Origin: a bacterium
GTDB taxonomy: Bacteria > Krumholzibacteriota > Krumholzibacteriia > JACNKJ01
NCBI GenBank assembly: GCA_024231955.1
Contig: JAAEPZ010000253.1
Span: 521,458 to 585,457, forward strand
Direction of reading: 5' to 3'
Length of the DNA stretch: 64,000 nt
Shown: positions 8,359 to 16,582 of the stretch, piece after piece
Position numbering within the stretch: the stretch's first letter is position 1
Layout of the letters: each line of letters begins with the position of its first letter
Program-made: the position numbers and the translations under genes
The notes under the pieces: model-generated
Told to the model about the DNA's origin: nothing
The model's database searches: none
The model's input: the letters and a program-made list of their open reading frames with translations, nothing else

Positions 8359-10878
8359 ATGCCAATTAGAGCGTCAGTACTGGTAGTACTGGCAATGTCA
8401 CTACTATGCTCCTCTCTTCCCGGACACGCATTCACGCCACTAATACTTCCCGATCTGGATGGATCCGGAATCAACACCACGAAGATCTTCGACGGCAGCG
8501 TGGTTCACAACGTCGGGGAGTTGCAGATGAACATCACCAACTGGGGGATGTTCGGCTCCTTTCCCGGTCTGGCTCTCGAGATGTCCGACGCGGCATCGGC
8601 CCAGTGGCCGGCCGGCAGCGGGATCGAGCACATGTTCTTCGGGGAGGTCTGGATCGGCGCCAAGGTCTCCGGGATCCCGCGCGTCAGTACGGCGGTGGTC
8701 AACTCCGAATTCGCTTCATATCGGAATCCGATCAACACAGTCTACAGAAGTTTCGAGGGGGACGACCGTGGCCGTCGCTACCCATCGGGTCTGGCCGACG
8801 ACGATGAGGATGGACTCGTCGATGAAGATCCTCTCAACGGACGGGATGATGACGGCGACGGCGCCATCGATGAGGATTTCGCCGCTGTCGGCTCACAGGT
8901 CTTCCGTTGCTCCTACCGCGACGACCTCCCGGAGATCTTGCGCGACGAACCGGATCACAATCCCCTGGGCGTCGAGATAATCCAGCAAAGCCACCAGTGG
9001 GACAACGCCCAGGCCGATGATTTCATCGGTGTGGAATTCACCATCTTCAACCGCAGCAACAACGATCTTGAAGACCTGTTCTACGGCTTCTATATGGATC
9101 CTGACGTCGGCAGTCGGAGTACTGCCGGCAACTACAATGACGATGTCGTCGGCTACACCGAGCAGGGCGCCTGCTATCAGCGTCAAGCCGGCCAGAAGTA
9201 CGTCACCGTCCGCCTGGCTTCCGCGTGGGATGGTGATGGTGACGTCGACAGCTCCGTGCCCGCGTCCAGCCACTTCGGTGTCATGCTGCTCGACCACAGC
9301 ATCTCATCCGCGGGTATGCTGGCCATTGAGCATCTCAACGAGGGCTACCTGTTCAAGGCGCCGGGTGAAGTATCGGTCCGGGCCTGGCAGGTTTTCTCCA
9401 GCATCAAACCTTATGTCGAGGGTGGTGAGCCCACCAACGACGCACAGCGTTACGATGCGCTCAGCCGCGAGGGGATCGATCCCACCCCCGTACTTCCCGG
9501 AGATTACCGGATGCTTGTCTCCGCAGGCCCCTTCTATCTCGAGCCCGGCGACAGCGTGACGGTTCAGATCGCTTTCGTCGCAGGACCGGATGCCGAGGGC
9601 CTGCTTGAGAACGCCATCGAAGCCGCCAACGCCTACGAGGGCACATACTTCAACAAGGACAACAAATACTGGACCGGATGGTACTGCGCGGAGCATCATC
9701 TTTACGATCACTACAAGGAGATGCAGTGGGTTTTCCCCTGCGTTGACCTGGCAGTCCCCATCATCATCCCCAAACGGACGAATATCTGGGTCAATGACGA
9801 CTGCAGGGAGGAGGGCCTGGCGAGGGTGAATTGCACGCGTCTGGTTGAGCCCTGTACGGGAATCGGCGGGCGTGAAGCGCAACTCACCTGGCTGACCGAA
9901 GCGCCGCCGCCGCCGCCCAACCTGCGTATCTGGGCGACCGAAAACAAGAACGTCCTTTTTTGGGACAGTTTCAGCGAGAGCGTCCCAGATATGATGTCCG
10001 ACCTTTACGATTTCGAGGGCTATCGGGTCTGGCGGGCGGACAACTGGAATCGGCCGTCGGGCACGACGATTGCCAATGGTCCCAGCAGCAGCAATTGGAT
10101 GCTCCTTGCGGAGTATGACGCCATCAACGGCCTGCTGCCTGACGCCGGTTTTTCAGGCATCCGTTATCAGCCCAACATCGACGCCAACCTCGTCACCTAC
10201 TATACCGAAAAGCTGCTCCAGGATCAGAGAATCATGACCGCCGCCGATCATCTGCCGCCGATCGGCTACACCAGAGCTGTGGCGGACACTGCGATATGCC
10301 TTGCACGCAAGACACTGGGGCTGCCCGGCGGCAAGAGTTACTACAGGTACGAGGATATCTATGTCCGTTCCGGCCTGCCCTACTTCTACAATGTGACCGC
10401 AATGGATCATAAACTGGAGCAGGGTGTGGGGGGCGTCCTTCTCCGTTTCCGCCAGGGTCTGTCCGGAGACCCCTCCAACGGATTCCTCTATGCAGTCCCC
10501 CAGACCGCGAGTCAGGAGACCTGGGAATTCGACCGGAGCAGGGTTTACGTAGTACCCAATCCCGCGACGCCTGAGTCGATGGCGCCATGGGCGCTCGGCC
10601 CGAACATGTCGGATCCGACGGGGCTGAAAGTCGAGTTCCGCCATCTGCCCGCGGCTCCATGTACGATTCGGATCTTCACGCTCGCGGGAGATCACATCCG
10701 CACACTTCATCACGATCCCACCGAGGCTATCGCCGCTGGCGATCTGGAATCCTCCGGCAGCATGGCCTGGGACCTGGTCAGTCGCAACAAGCAGGATGTC
10801 TGCAGCGGCGTCTATCTATTCGTCGTCGAGGCCTCAGGTTTCCCCAAGACAACCGGCCGTTTTACCGTGATCCGTTAA
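8359..10878 (+). CDS. Large secreted protein with Asp-rich calcium-type repeats and FlgD-like C-terminus
   Basis: 839 residues with a signal peptide (about 1-22, ending near LPGHAF). Residues about 145-180 contain Asp-rich repeats (DDDEDGLVDEDP, DDDGDGAIDEDF) resembling thrombospondin type 3/EF-hand-like calcium sites. The middle is unrecognised and contains fibronectin-like stretches. The last 85 residues have the FlgD-Ig/Por-sorting form: VVPNP, IRIFTLAGDHIRTL, GSMAWDL, GVYLFVVEA. This predicts transport through the inner membrane by Sec and delivery to the surface by a type IX-like or related system. I chose ATG 8359 over GTG 8353 because GGGACAG lies 8 bases upstream of the ATG. Its function is unknown. 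Confidence 0.75.
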   Translation: MPIRASVLVVLAMSLLCSSLPGHAFTPLILPDLDGSGINTTKIFDGSVVHNVGELQMNITNWGMFGSFPGLALEMSDAASAQWPAGSGIEHMFFGEVWIGAKVSGIPRVSTAVVNSEFASYRNPINTVYRSFEGDDRGRRYPSGLADDDEDGLVDEDPLNGRDDDGDGAIDEDFAAVGSQVFRCSYRDDLPEILRDEPDHNPLGVEIIQQSHQWDNAQADDFIGVEFTIFNRSNNDLEDLFYGFYMDPDVGSRSTAGNYNDDVVGYTEQGACYQRQAGQKYVTVRLASAWDGDGDVDSSVPASSHFGVMLLDHSISSAGMLAIEHLNEGYLFKAPGEVSVRAWQVFSSIKPYVEGGEPTNDAQRYDALSREGIDPTPVLPGDYRMLVSAGPFYLEPGDSVTVQIAFVAGPDAEGLLENAIEAANAYEGTYFNKDNKYWTGWYCAEHHLYDHYKEMQWVFPCVDLAVPIIIPKRTNIWVNDDCREEGLARVNCTRLVEPCTGIGGREAQLTWLTEAPPPPPNLRIWATENKNVLFWDSFSESVPDMMSDLYDFEGYRVWRADNWNRPSGTTIANGPSSSNWMLLAEYDAINGLLPDAGFSGIRYQPNIDANLVTYYTEKLLQDQRIMTAADHLPPIGYTRAVADTAICLARKTLGLPGGKSYYRYEDIYVRSGLPYFYNVTAMDHKLEQGVGGVLLRFRQGLSGDPSNGFLYAVPQTASQETWEFDRSRVYVVPNPATPESMAPWALGPNMSDPTGLKVEFRHLPAAPCTIRIFTLAGDHIRTLHHDPTEAIAAGDLESSGSMAWDLVSRNKQDVCSGVYLFVVEASGFPKTTGRFTVIR

Positions 10879-10884
10879 TTGAAA

Positions 10885-10912
10885 CGGCGCGGGTGATTGC
10901 CCACCCGCGCCG
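10885..10912. terminator. Hairpin between convergent genes
   Basis: A perfect 10-bp stem (CGGCGCGGGT / ACCCGCGCCG) with an 8-base loop lies between two convergent stops. No T tract is present on either side. It may still block read-through in both directions. Confidence 0.45.
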
Positions 10913-10932
10913 CCAGACAAAGATCGCCGTCG

Positions 10933-12690
10933 CTATTCCACATGACAGTCCGCGGGGATACCGACCTCCCGCCAGTAGATGTCGGCCCGGATATCGATAT
11001 CCTCCTGGGTAACCCTCCCCGCGCCCGTGATCACCTCGGTCAACTTGCCCGGCAGTTCAAGATCGGTCGGCTGCCAACCGCACTTCAACTTGAATTCATA
11101 CTTGCGGCGGAGAATGTCCGCGTTGAAGGTTTCGAGTTCATCCGTTGTGCATTCGCGCCAGAGCAGGTTGAGCCCCTCGGAGATGATATCCTTCGTGTAG
11201 ACGTTTCGCGCGAACAGACAGATCACCAACGAGTTGAGCAGCATACGGAATTTGGCCTCGTCGGCCATCTTCTTGACCTGATCCTCAACGCTGATCTCCA
11301 TCTTGACCATGGCCTGGTCGAGGGCGTACCCCGCGCAGTCCAGATGGGAATGCCGCACTCCCACGATGAAGTCGGTGAAGGCGTTGGGCCCCGTCATGTA
11401 TCCGGCCGCCTCGTTTTTGCCGAAGGTCATCGCCAGATGTCTGCAGTCATAGAGCTCGCCGCACACCTGAGCCCCCCGCTCCAGATTGCTGAAGAACCCT
11501 GGCGTCCCCTCGCCCATCCGGTTCAGAATTTCGAGGTAGGTATCGGCATCACCGAAACGGAGGACAAGTCCACCGGTCTCCTCCGTTCCGATATACCCGC
11601 CCAGGAACGCATCCGTGGCCCAGGACAACGTCACCCCGAGCGACATGGCATCCCAGCCCTCTTTCTCGACTTTGTGCAGCAAGCGGAGAATGGCGCGCGG
11701 ATCATCGATGGAGAGATTGCTCCCCAGCGCATAGATCAGTTCGAAGTCATAGGAGACCTGCGCCGTCTTGAAGCCGTGCTCCTCATGGAATTGTTCGCGC
11801 AGAGCCGCCAGGTGAATGCAGCCGCAGGGGCAATGTGCGCACGCAATCTGATTGGCCAGATAAGTGTCGCCGAACACCTCGCCCGAGATCTTCTCCGCAC
11901 TCTCGAACCAGGACTGACTGAAATTGCGGGTCGGCAAGCCCTGCAGATGATTGAGATTCCTGATGTTCACGGCCGTGCCCAGGTCGTGATACTTGCGCAT
12001 TTCGCCCGACTTGACCACAGACTCGTAAACGGTGTCATAGAGCGCGCGGAAACGCTTCCTGTCCGGCTGCGGAAGGTAGCGCCCGCCGCCGATCATCAGA
12101 GCCTTGAGGTTCTTCGAACCCATCACCGCGCCCAGACCGAGACGGCCGAAGTGCCGCTGCGTATCGACGGTGGCGCAGGCATAGGTGGACATTCTTTCAC
12201 CCGCCGGACCGATCCGCATAATGCTCCGTTTGCCGCGCTGACCCATGCGCCCGCTGCGCAGCACGCGATCGGTGGCTGTAGTCGAGTAACCCCAGATGCT
12301 GCCCGCGGGGAGGAACGTCACGGTATCCTCATCGATGTCCAGCAATAGCGGTTCGGTGGCCGCACCCTTGATCACGATTGCGCTGAACCCGGCGTTGTAC
12401 ATCGACATCGCCAGACGTCCGCCAGCGTGGGATTCGCCGAGCTCCCCGGTGTGGGGAGATTTGAACATGGCCACGGTCTTGGTAGCCACCGGCAGGATGT
12501 TGCTGAAGGGGCCGGTCGCCAGCACGATGACATTGTCCGCGCCCAGCGGGTCGGCCTGGGGATCGCAATACCGCTCCATCAGGTGGGTGGCCACGGCCGT
12601 GCCGCCCATCGCCATGTGAAAGAGATCCTCATCCTCGATCACCTTGTGCTCACCGGCAGTGAGATCAATCTCCAGAATCTTCATCCACAT
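10933..12690 (-). CDS. Tungsten-dependent aldehyde:ferredoxin oxidoreductase
   Basis: 585 residues, the normal length for AOR. The family oxidises aldehydes to acids (or reduces acids) with ferredoxin as electron partner, using a bis-pyranopterin tungsten cofactor and one [4Fe-4S] cluster. The N-terminal cofactor domain is clear (MGGTAVATHLMER, GRLAMSMYNAGFSAIVIKG, GRLGLGAVMGSKNLKA). Cluster ligands are Cys284, Cys287 and Cys291 (CAHCPCGC) plus Cys491 (SLVICLF). The start at 12690 overlaps the upstream ferredoxin by 26 nt and follows AAGGAGG with 6-base spacing, so the two are translationally coupled. The aldehyde substrate cannot be assigned. I saw no tungstate transporter or pterin genes in this window. 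Confidence 0.93.
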   Translation of the reverse strand: MWMKILEIDLTAGEHKVIEDEDLFHMAMGGTAVATHLMERYCDPQADPLGADNVIVLATGPFSNILPVATKTVAMFKSPHTGELGESHAGGRLAMSMYNAGFSAIVIKGAATEPLLLDIDEDTVTFLPAGSIWGYSTTATDRVLRSGRMGQRGKRSIMRIGPAGERMSTYACATVDTQRHFGRLGLGAVMGSKNLKALMIGGGRYLPQPDRKRFRALYDTVYESVVKSGEMRKYHDLGTAVNIRNLNHLQGLPTRNFSQSWFESAEKISGEVFGDTYLANQIACAHCPCGCIHLAALREQFHEEHGFKTAQVSYDFELIYALGSNLSIDDPRAILRLLHKVEKEGWDAMSLGVTLSWATDAFLGGYIGTEETGGLVLRFGDADTYLEILNRMGEGTPGFFSNLERGAQVCGELYDCRHLAMTFGKNEAAGYMTGPNAFTDFIVGVRHSHLDCAGYALDQAMVKMEISVEDQVKKMADEAKFRMLLNSLVICLFARNVYTKDIISEGLNLLWRECTTDELETFNADILRRKYEFKLKCGWQPTDLELPGKLTEVITGAGRVTQEDIDIRADIYWREVGIPADCHVE

Positions 12691-13105
12691 GCGCCACCTC
12701 CTTGCGTTCGAGCAGTGTGAGAACCTCGTTCGGACAATAGCGCGCGCAGATGCCGCAGTGCGAACAGGGCAGGGGGAGCTGTTTCTCCGAATCCCATTGC
12801 AGTGCGTTGATCAGACAGGCTTCGACACACTCCTTGCAGAATGTGCACTTCTCGGAATCGAGCTTGAGTACGCCACTTTTGTTTTGAGTCAATGCGCCTG
12901 TCTTGCATGCCGCCACGCAGTCCGGATTCTCGCAGGCGCGGCAAATGCGAAGCGAAAACGCGCCATCGTTGCCTGTGTAGCTCCGCACCCTCATCGCTGA
13001 TTTCGTCTCCGTCAAAGCTTTATGCCAGGTGCGTGAGCAGGCAAACATGCAAGAGAGACAACCGATGCACTGCTCCCTGGCCACCGCCGTCAGGACCTTC
13101 CCCAT
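12665..13105 (-). CDS. Four-cluster ferredoxin-type electron transfer subunit
   Basis: 146 residues with four [4Fe-4S] Cys motifs: CIGCLSCMFAC, CRACENPDCVAAC, CTFCKECVEAC and CSHCGICARYC. This is the HycB/PhsB-like subunit often encoded next to AOR enzymes. It should pass electrons from the tungsten enzyme to an unseen acceptor. It is the first gene of the operon, and its end overlaps the AOR start. It has no signal peptide, so it is cytoplasmic. Confidence 0.92.
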   Translation of the reverse strand: MGKVLTAVAREQCIGCLSCMFACSRTWHKALTETKSAMRVRSYTGNDGAFSLRICRACENPDCVAACKTGALTQNKSGVLKLDSEKCTFCKECVEACLINALQWDSEKQLPLPCSHCGICARYCPNEVLTLLERKEVAHVDEDSGD

Positions 13106-13172
13106 CCTTGACCTCTCTTTTTGAAGTGGGAATTATGCGACCCGCAACAGGCAGACTTCCACTGCCCGGACT

Positions 13173-13198
13173 AATGGTCAACCGATTAATCGGCCATT
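13173..13198. promoter_or_regulatory. Palindromic candidate operator upstream of the AOR operon
   Basis: The perfect 12-bp palindrome CCGATTAATCGG (13182-13193) lies inside an outer pair AATGG (13173-13177)/CCATT (13194-13198). It is about 75 bp before the ferredoxin start, and on the reverse strand it abuts TTGACC, a possible -35 box. No known regulator is recognised. Confidence 0.35.
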
Positions 13199-13265
13199 GA
13201 GGGGATATACTTAACAGGGCAATGGGAATAGGCTATTCGGTTAGAATATCCTTTCCGTTTAAGGC

Positions 13266-13294
13266 GAAAACCCGGCGGGGATGCCCCACCGGGT
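13266..13294 (-). terminator. Rho-independent terminator of the Cys-rich gene
   Basis: Reverse strand: ACCCGG, an inner GGGG/CCCC helix with small mismatches, then CCGGGT followed by TTTTC. It is 23 bp beyond the stop of the 59-residue gene. Confidence 0.7.
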
Positions 13295-13316
13295 GTCTTC
13301 GATACGGGGGGGAGGA

Positions 13317-13496
13317 CTAGTCCTCTTCCGACCTGCAGCAGTCACTGCCGCTCTTGCTGCTCTCGGTCTCGCAGCAATTGATCTCGACTTTGTTCGGCTT
13401 GCAGTTCTGCATCGACTCGGGTTTGATTGTGATGGTGATGTTCTCGCCATCCTTGCAGATCTTGACCCCATCGCAGCAGTTCATGTCCTTGCTCAT
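13317..13496 (-). CDS. Small Cys-rich protein, putative metal(loid)-binding
   Basis: 59 residues, with Cys pairs near both ends (NCCDG, INCCE, DCCRS) and further single Cys (KICKDG, QNCK). The middle has an alternating pattern (GENITITIKPE) that suggests a small beta element. I do not recognise the family. The start at 13496 (MSKDMNCC) follows AAAGGAAA at good spacing. A longer in-frame extension to 13547 would run across an operator-like repeat. It lies downstream of the arsR-like gene and has its own copy of the same inverted repeat, so it is probably the main target of that regulator. Binding of As(III), Cd, Zn or Cu is plausible, but nothing in the sequence picks one. Confidence 0.7.
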   Translation of the reverse strand: MSKDMNCCDGVKICKDGENITITIKPESMQNCKPNKVEINCCETESSKSGSDCCRSEED

Positions 13497-13517
13497 TTCA
13501 CATTTCCTTTCATAGAC

Positions 13518-13537
13518 CCATAGGTTGTTATCTATGG
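13518..13537 (-). promoter_or_regulatory. Second copy of the ArsR-type operator
   Basis: Reverse strand CATAGATAACAACCTATG (13536-13519, within CCATAG-N8-CTATGG) shares CATAGA-N6-YCTATG with the repeat in front of the arsR-like gene at 13855-13872. It lies 22-40 bp before the ATG of the Cys-rich gene. Confidence 0.6.
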
Positions 13538-13553
13538 TTTTAGTCAAAAAAAA

Positions 13554-13838
13554 TCAACATCTCTTCAGATCGATGTCCAGCAGCCGCATCTGCTTGCAGC
13601 AACAGGTGATGATCGCATCACCGTTGAACCGATAGTAGACCTGGCGGCCGCGCTTGTCTCTTGTCACCAGCCCCGCCCGCTTCAGGATATCCAGATGATG
13701 CGAAACCGAGGGCTGGGTCATCTCGAAGTGCTCGCAGATTTCACAGACGCACAGCTCGCCCTCCCGCAGGAGTTCGAGAATCCTGAGCCTGCTCCTGTCC
13801 CCCAGAGCGAGGAACACCTGACAGCAATCGTCGTCCAC
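13554..13838 (-). CDS. ArsR/SmtB-family metal(loid)-responsive repressor
   Basis: 94 residues, a minimal ArsR winged helix: LALGDRSRLRILELLREGE, recognition helix TQPSVSHHLDILKRAG and wing KRGRQVYYRF. The helix before it carries CVCEIC, the Cys pattern that binds As(III)/Sb(III) in classical ArsR. Further thiols lie at both ends (DDDCCQ; ITCCCKQ). The start GTG 13838 has GAGGAG 7 bases upstream. A TTG at 13853 would overlap that site. An 18-bp inverted repeat sits directly upstream, and a second copy lies before the next gene, which implies autoregulation plus control of the Cys-rich protein. No arsenite pump or reductase is nearby, so a different thiophilic metal is possible. Confidence 0.88.
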   Translation of the reverse strand: MDDDCCQVFLALGDRSRLRILELLREGELCVCEICEHFEMTQPSVSHHLDILKRAGLVTRDKRGRQVYYRFNGDAIITCCCKQMRLLDIDLKRC

Positions 13839-13854
13839 GAGACATCTCCTCAAA

Positions 13855-13872
13855 CATAGATGATCGTCTATG
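13855..13872 (-). promoter_or_regulatory. ArsR-type operator (first copy)
   Basis: Reverse strand CATAGACGATCATCTATG, an imperfect inverted repeat with perfect CATAGA/TCTATG arms, placed 17 bp upstream of the GTG start. A possible -10-like TACTATAAA lies just upstream of it. Confidence 0.65.
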
Positions 13873-14060
13873 CTTTATAGTATCGGCCGCAGCCCCCTGA
13901 AAGTCAAGCCCGTGTTTTCGATTTTTCAAACCGGTTCGCGCCGGATCTCTTGCTTCCCCGACATGGAGGAGATCATGCGCAGGCTTGACCGGATGCTGCC
14001 GGGCGCTGAACCGGACGGGCAGGCCGGGGGGAGCTGACGGTTGCAGCCCGGCGCCGTAGC

Positions 14061-14084
14061 GACCGCTCCGCTAACGGAGCGGTC
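14061..14084. terminator. GC-rich hairpin downstream of the MFS gene
   Basis: A perfect 10-bp stem GACCGCTCCG / CGGAGCGGTC with loop CTAA, 33 bp after the stop of the reverse-strand transporter gene. There is no T tract in that direction. Confidence 0.45.
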
Positions 14085-14116
14085 GGCCTCTACTCTTTTG
14101 AATATGAACCCCGTCC

Positions 14117-15469
14117 CTAATCGGCAATCGGTTCATCCCTCTCGACCGCTTCCGGTTCGACCTCCGCGGGCTTGACTCCCCTACTCCGCGTCGAGGGTTT
14201 GAGGAAGGGGAGCGCAATCAGCGGAATGATCGCCAGGACGACATCCAGGTGCATGGTCGCAGCGTAGCCGTGATCGGCGGCGTACCAGCCCTGCCAGCGC
14301 GCCGAGTAGGTGTACATCAGGTTCTTGAGCGCCATGTAGCCCGAGAACTGGGTCGCCGCCACCAGCGGCGAACTGAGCCCCATGAACACGGCCATCGAGG
14401 TCCCCGACAGCAAACCGGATGCGAAGCTGTAACCCAGTCCGGCGATGGTGTAGATGTTCACCGTCACACCCTCCATCCCCTGACCGCTGGTGAACTGCTG
14501 CGCCAGCCACAGCGTCGGCACGGCGGTGAGGATATACCACACCGCGAGCATCTTCCTGTGCCCGAGCCGGTCGGAGATCCAACCGCCGGCCACGCAACCC
14601 AGCGCGGCCACGACGGTGAAGTAGATATCCACCTTCGCGATCTCCTCCTCGCTCATCCCCAGATCCACCATCATGGTGCTGCCCAGGGCGAGCCCCATCG
14701 CCAGCGCACCCGCGGGCGCGATGCAGAACAGCACACCCACCAGCGGTCCGGGACCGGAGCGGAAGAAGCCGGTATAGAGATCCTTGCCGTACTGAACGGC
14801 CTCACCGATAATCTGCCCCACGAGGCTGCCGGTCTTTCTCCCCGCTGCGCCGATGGCCGCGCTCACCTGCACGACCGGCTCCTGCAGGCGGAGCGTCACG
14901 GTGAGGAGGATCAGCAGCAGCAATCCGCAGACATAGGGGAAGGTGGCCTCGTAACCCACTCTGCCCGCGATAAACAGGGCGCCGCTGCCACCGACCGCCT
15001 GACCGAGATAGGATGCGCCGAACATGAAGCCGTTGGCTACGCCCCGCTCCTTCTCGGGCAGCACGGTCACGGCCAGCGCGTCGATGGCCACATCCTGGCA
15101 ACAGGCGAATATGTTGTGGATAATCACCAGCAGCGTGAGCAGCTGCAGGTTCTCCCCCGGCTTGACGACCATCACCACGCCCAGCGTCACGATCATCATC
15201 ATCTGCGCGGCGGCGATCCAGAAGCGGTAGTGTCCGAAACGCTTGATCTTGATCAGATCCACCAGCGGACCCCAGAGCGGTTTGAAGGCCCAGGGCGCAT
15301 ACAGTGAAGCGGTGAAGGCGCTGATCACATCGAGCCCCAGCCCCTGCTGGCGCATGAAGGTGACGAACGCGATCGCCGTGAACCCGAAAGGGATCCCCTC
15401 GGACAGATAGAGCAGGGAGAAAACGGTCAGACGCCCCTTGGGCGTGGCCAACAAACTGCGGCCCGGCAT
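14117..15469 (-). CDS. MFS transporter, AmpG/PAT-like
   Basis: 450 residues with about 12 membrane segments. AmpG/peptide-acetyl-CoA-transporter signatures are visible: LLYLSEGIPFGF in helix 1, FKPLWGPLVD in the first cytoplasmic loop and CQDVAIDALAVT in helix 4. AmpG brings anhydromuropeptides from cell-wall turnover into the cytoplasm. Other PAT-family members carry different cargo, so the substrate is not certain. Its start is 27 bp after the stop of the SUMF1-fold lipoprotein gene on the same strand, so the two probably form one transcript. Confidence 0.82.
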   Translation of the reverse strand: MPGRSLLATPKGRLTVFSLLYLSEGIPFGFTAIAFVTFMRQQGLGLDVISAFTASLYAPWAFKPLWGPLVDLIKIKRFGHYRFWIAAAQMMMIVTLGVVMVVKPGENLQLLTLLVIIHNIFACCQDVAIDALAVTVLPEKERGVANGFMFGASYLGQAVGGSGALFIAGRVGYEATFPYVCGLLLLILLTVTLRLQEPVVQVSAAIGAAGRKTGSLVGQIIGEAVQYGKDLYTGFFRSGPGPLVGVLFCIAPAGALAMGLALGSTMMVDLGMSEEEIAKVDIYFTVVAALGCVAGGWISDRLGHRKMLAVWYILTAVPTLWLAQQFTSGQGMEGVTVNIYTIAGLGYSFASGLLSGTSMAVFMGLSSPLVAATQFSGYMALKNLMYTYSARWQGWYAADHGYAATMHLDVVLAIIPLIALPFLKPSTRSRGVKPAEVEPEAVERDEPIAD

Positions 15470-15496
15470 ATCGGGATCCTCGTTTCGGTGAAGTTG

Positions 15497-16507
15497 TCAG
15501 TAATACCAGGTGCGGACTATGCGCACGCCCGTATCCGCGTTGCCGTCGGCCGGAACCAGATCGGGATCCAGATAACTCCGCGTCGTCGCGGCCAGCTCAT
15601 TGAAGAAACTCTCATAACTGCCGCCCCGCAAGCACTTGTAGATCTCGCCCCCGACGGCGTCGCTGTTGACATCCACGGGATCGATCAGATGATCGTAAAA
15701 CTCCCACGGGGCATACCAGTCCTGGCACCACTCGGCCACGTTGCCCGCCATGTCGTGCAGCCCCAGCCAGCTGTCGCCCGGCCGCCCGACGGTCCCCACC
15801 GCCAGAGGTTCACCCTCGCAAGGGGGCCCCCCCGCGCCGGTCCGGCCGTTGACGCGGCTGCAATCGGGATCGGCCTCGCCCCACGGGTAGGTCAGGTAGG
15901 CGGGATAACGGGCCGCGTTCTCCCACTCGGCTTCGGTGGGCAGGCGCCACCCCTCGGCTCGATAGGGATCGCCGTTCGGGCCGCAGGTCCAGCCCGTATG
16001 GCCCTTGACGTAGCTCTCGGGCAAACCGTCGTCGATATTCTTCCAGTCGCAGAAGGCGGCCGCGCCGTACCAGGTGAGTCGCCGCACCGGCAGCCAGGGG
16101 TTCACGCCCGACGCCACATCGAAACTGTCGGCCATCTCGTCGAAAAAGATCTCGCCACCGGCGACCAACTGGAGGAGGTCATTCTGGGTCATGGAATCGA
16201 TCACGAAGTCGCCATCGAGCGCGACCTCGTACCGCCGCAGCGCGCGGTTGAGGGTGGTGACGTACTCGGCCACCGTGAGTTCGTATTCGGCGATGATATA
16301 GGAGCGCGTGAGCGTTACCAGACGTGAGTCGTCAACCCCGCCGAAAGGGCTGACGGGGCCCATCCGGAAGGTGCAGGCGGGTACGAGAACATAGCCGGTC
16401 GGCGCCTGTTCATACCCAGACTCATCATTGCCGAGGCACGACAGGATGAGGCAGAGGAATATCAGCCAGGGCCACTGGCGTCCGCCGTTGACAGAAAACT
16501 TCTCCAT
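15497..16507 (-). CDS. SUMF1/FGE-fold lipoprotein
   Basis: 336 residues. A lipoprotein signal (LIFLCLILSCLG) precedes a formylglycine-generating-enzyme/sulfatase-modifying-factor fold at about 40-335. It shows GYVLVPACTFRMG, RRLTWYGAAAFCDW, GWRLPTEAEWENAAR, LHDMAGNVAEWCQDWY and RGGSYESF. The two active-site cysteines of true FGE, near the C-terminal end, are absent here (the stretch after RGGSY contains none). It is therefore probably not a sulfatase activator but one of the many SUMF1-fold binding or structural paralogues. Lipidation predicts the periplasm or outer membrane. The divergent neighbour at 16583 shares its promoter region. Confidence 0.83.
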   Translation of the reverse strand: MEKFSVNGGRQWPWLIFLCLILSCLGNDESGYEQAPTGYVLVPACTFRMGPVSPFGGVDDSRLVTLTRSYIIAEYELTVAEYVTTLNRALRRYEVALDGDFVIDSMTQNDLLQLVAGGEIFFDEMADSFDVASGVNPWLPVRRLTWYGAAAFCDWKNIDDGLPESYVKGHTGWTCGPNGDPYRAEGWRLPTEAEWENAARYPAYLTYPWGEADPDCSRVNGRTGAGGPPCEGEPLAVGTVGRPGDSWLGLHDMAGNVAEWCQDWYAPWEFYDHLIDPVDVNSDAVGGEIYKCLRGGSYESFFNELAATTRSYLDPDLVPADGNADTGVRIVRTWYY

Positions 16508-16582
16508 TATTGCCGCTCCAGGTTGGATGCAGAGCCATACACGTCTATATTAGGCGCTGTTCCCTTCAAAGGAAAGAACTCT

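Noticed and set aside
13912..14037. 41-codon forward frame between arsR and the MFS gene
   Set aside because: It is short, has no clear ribosome-binding site and no recognisable product.
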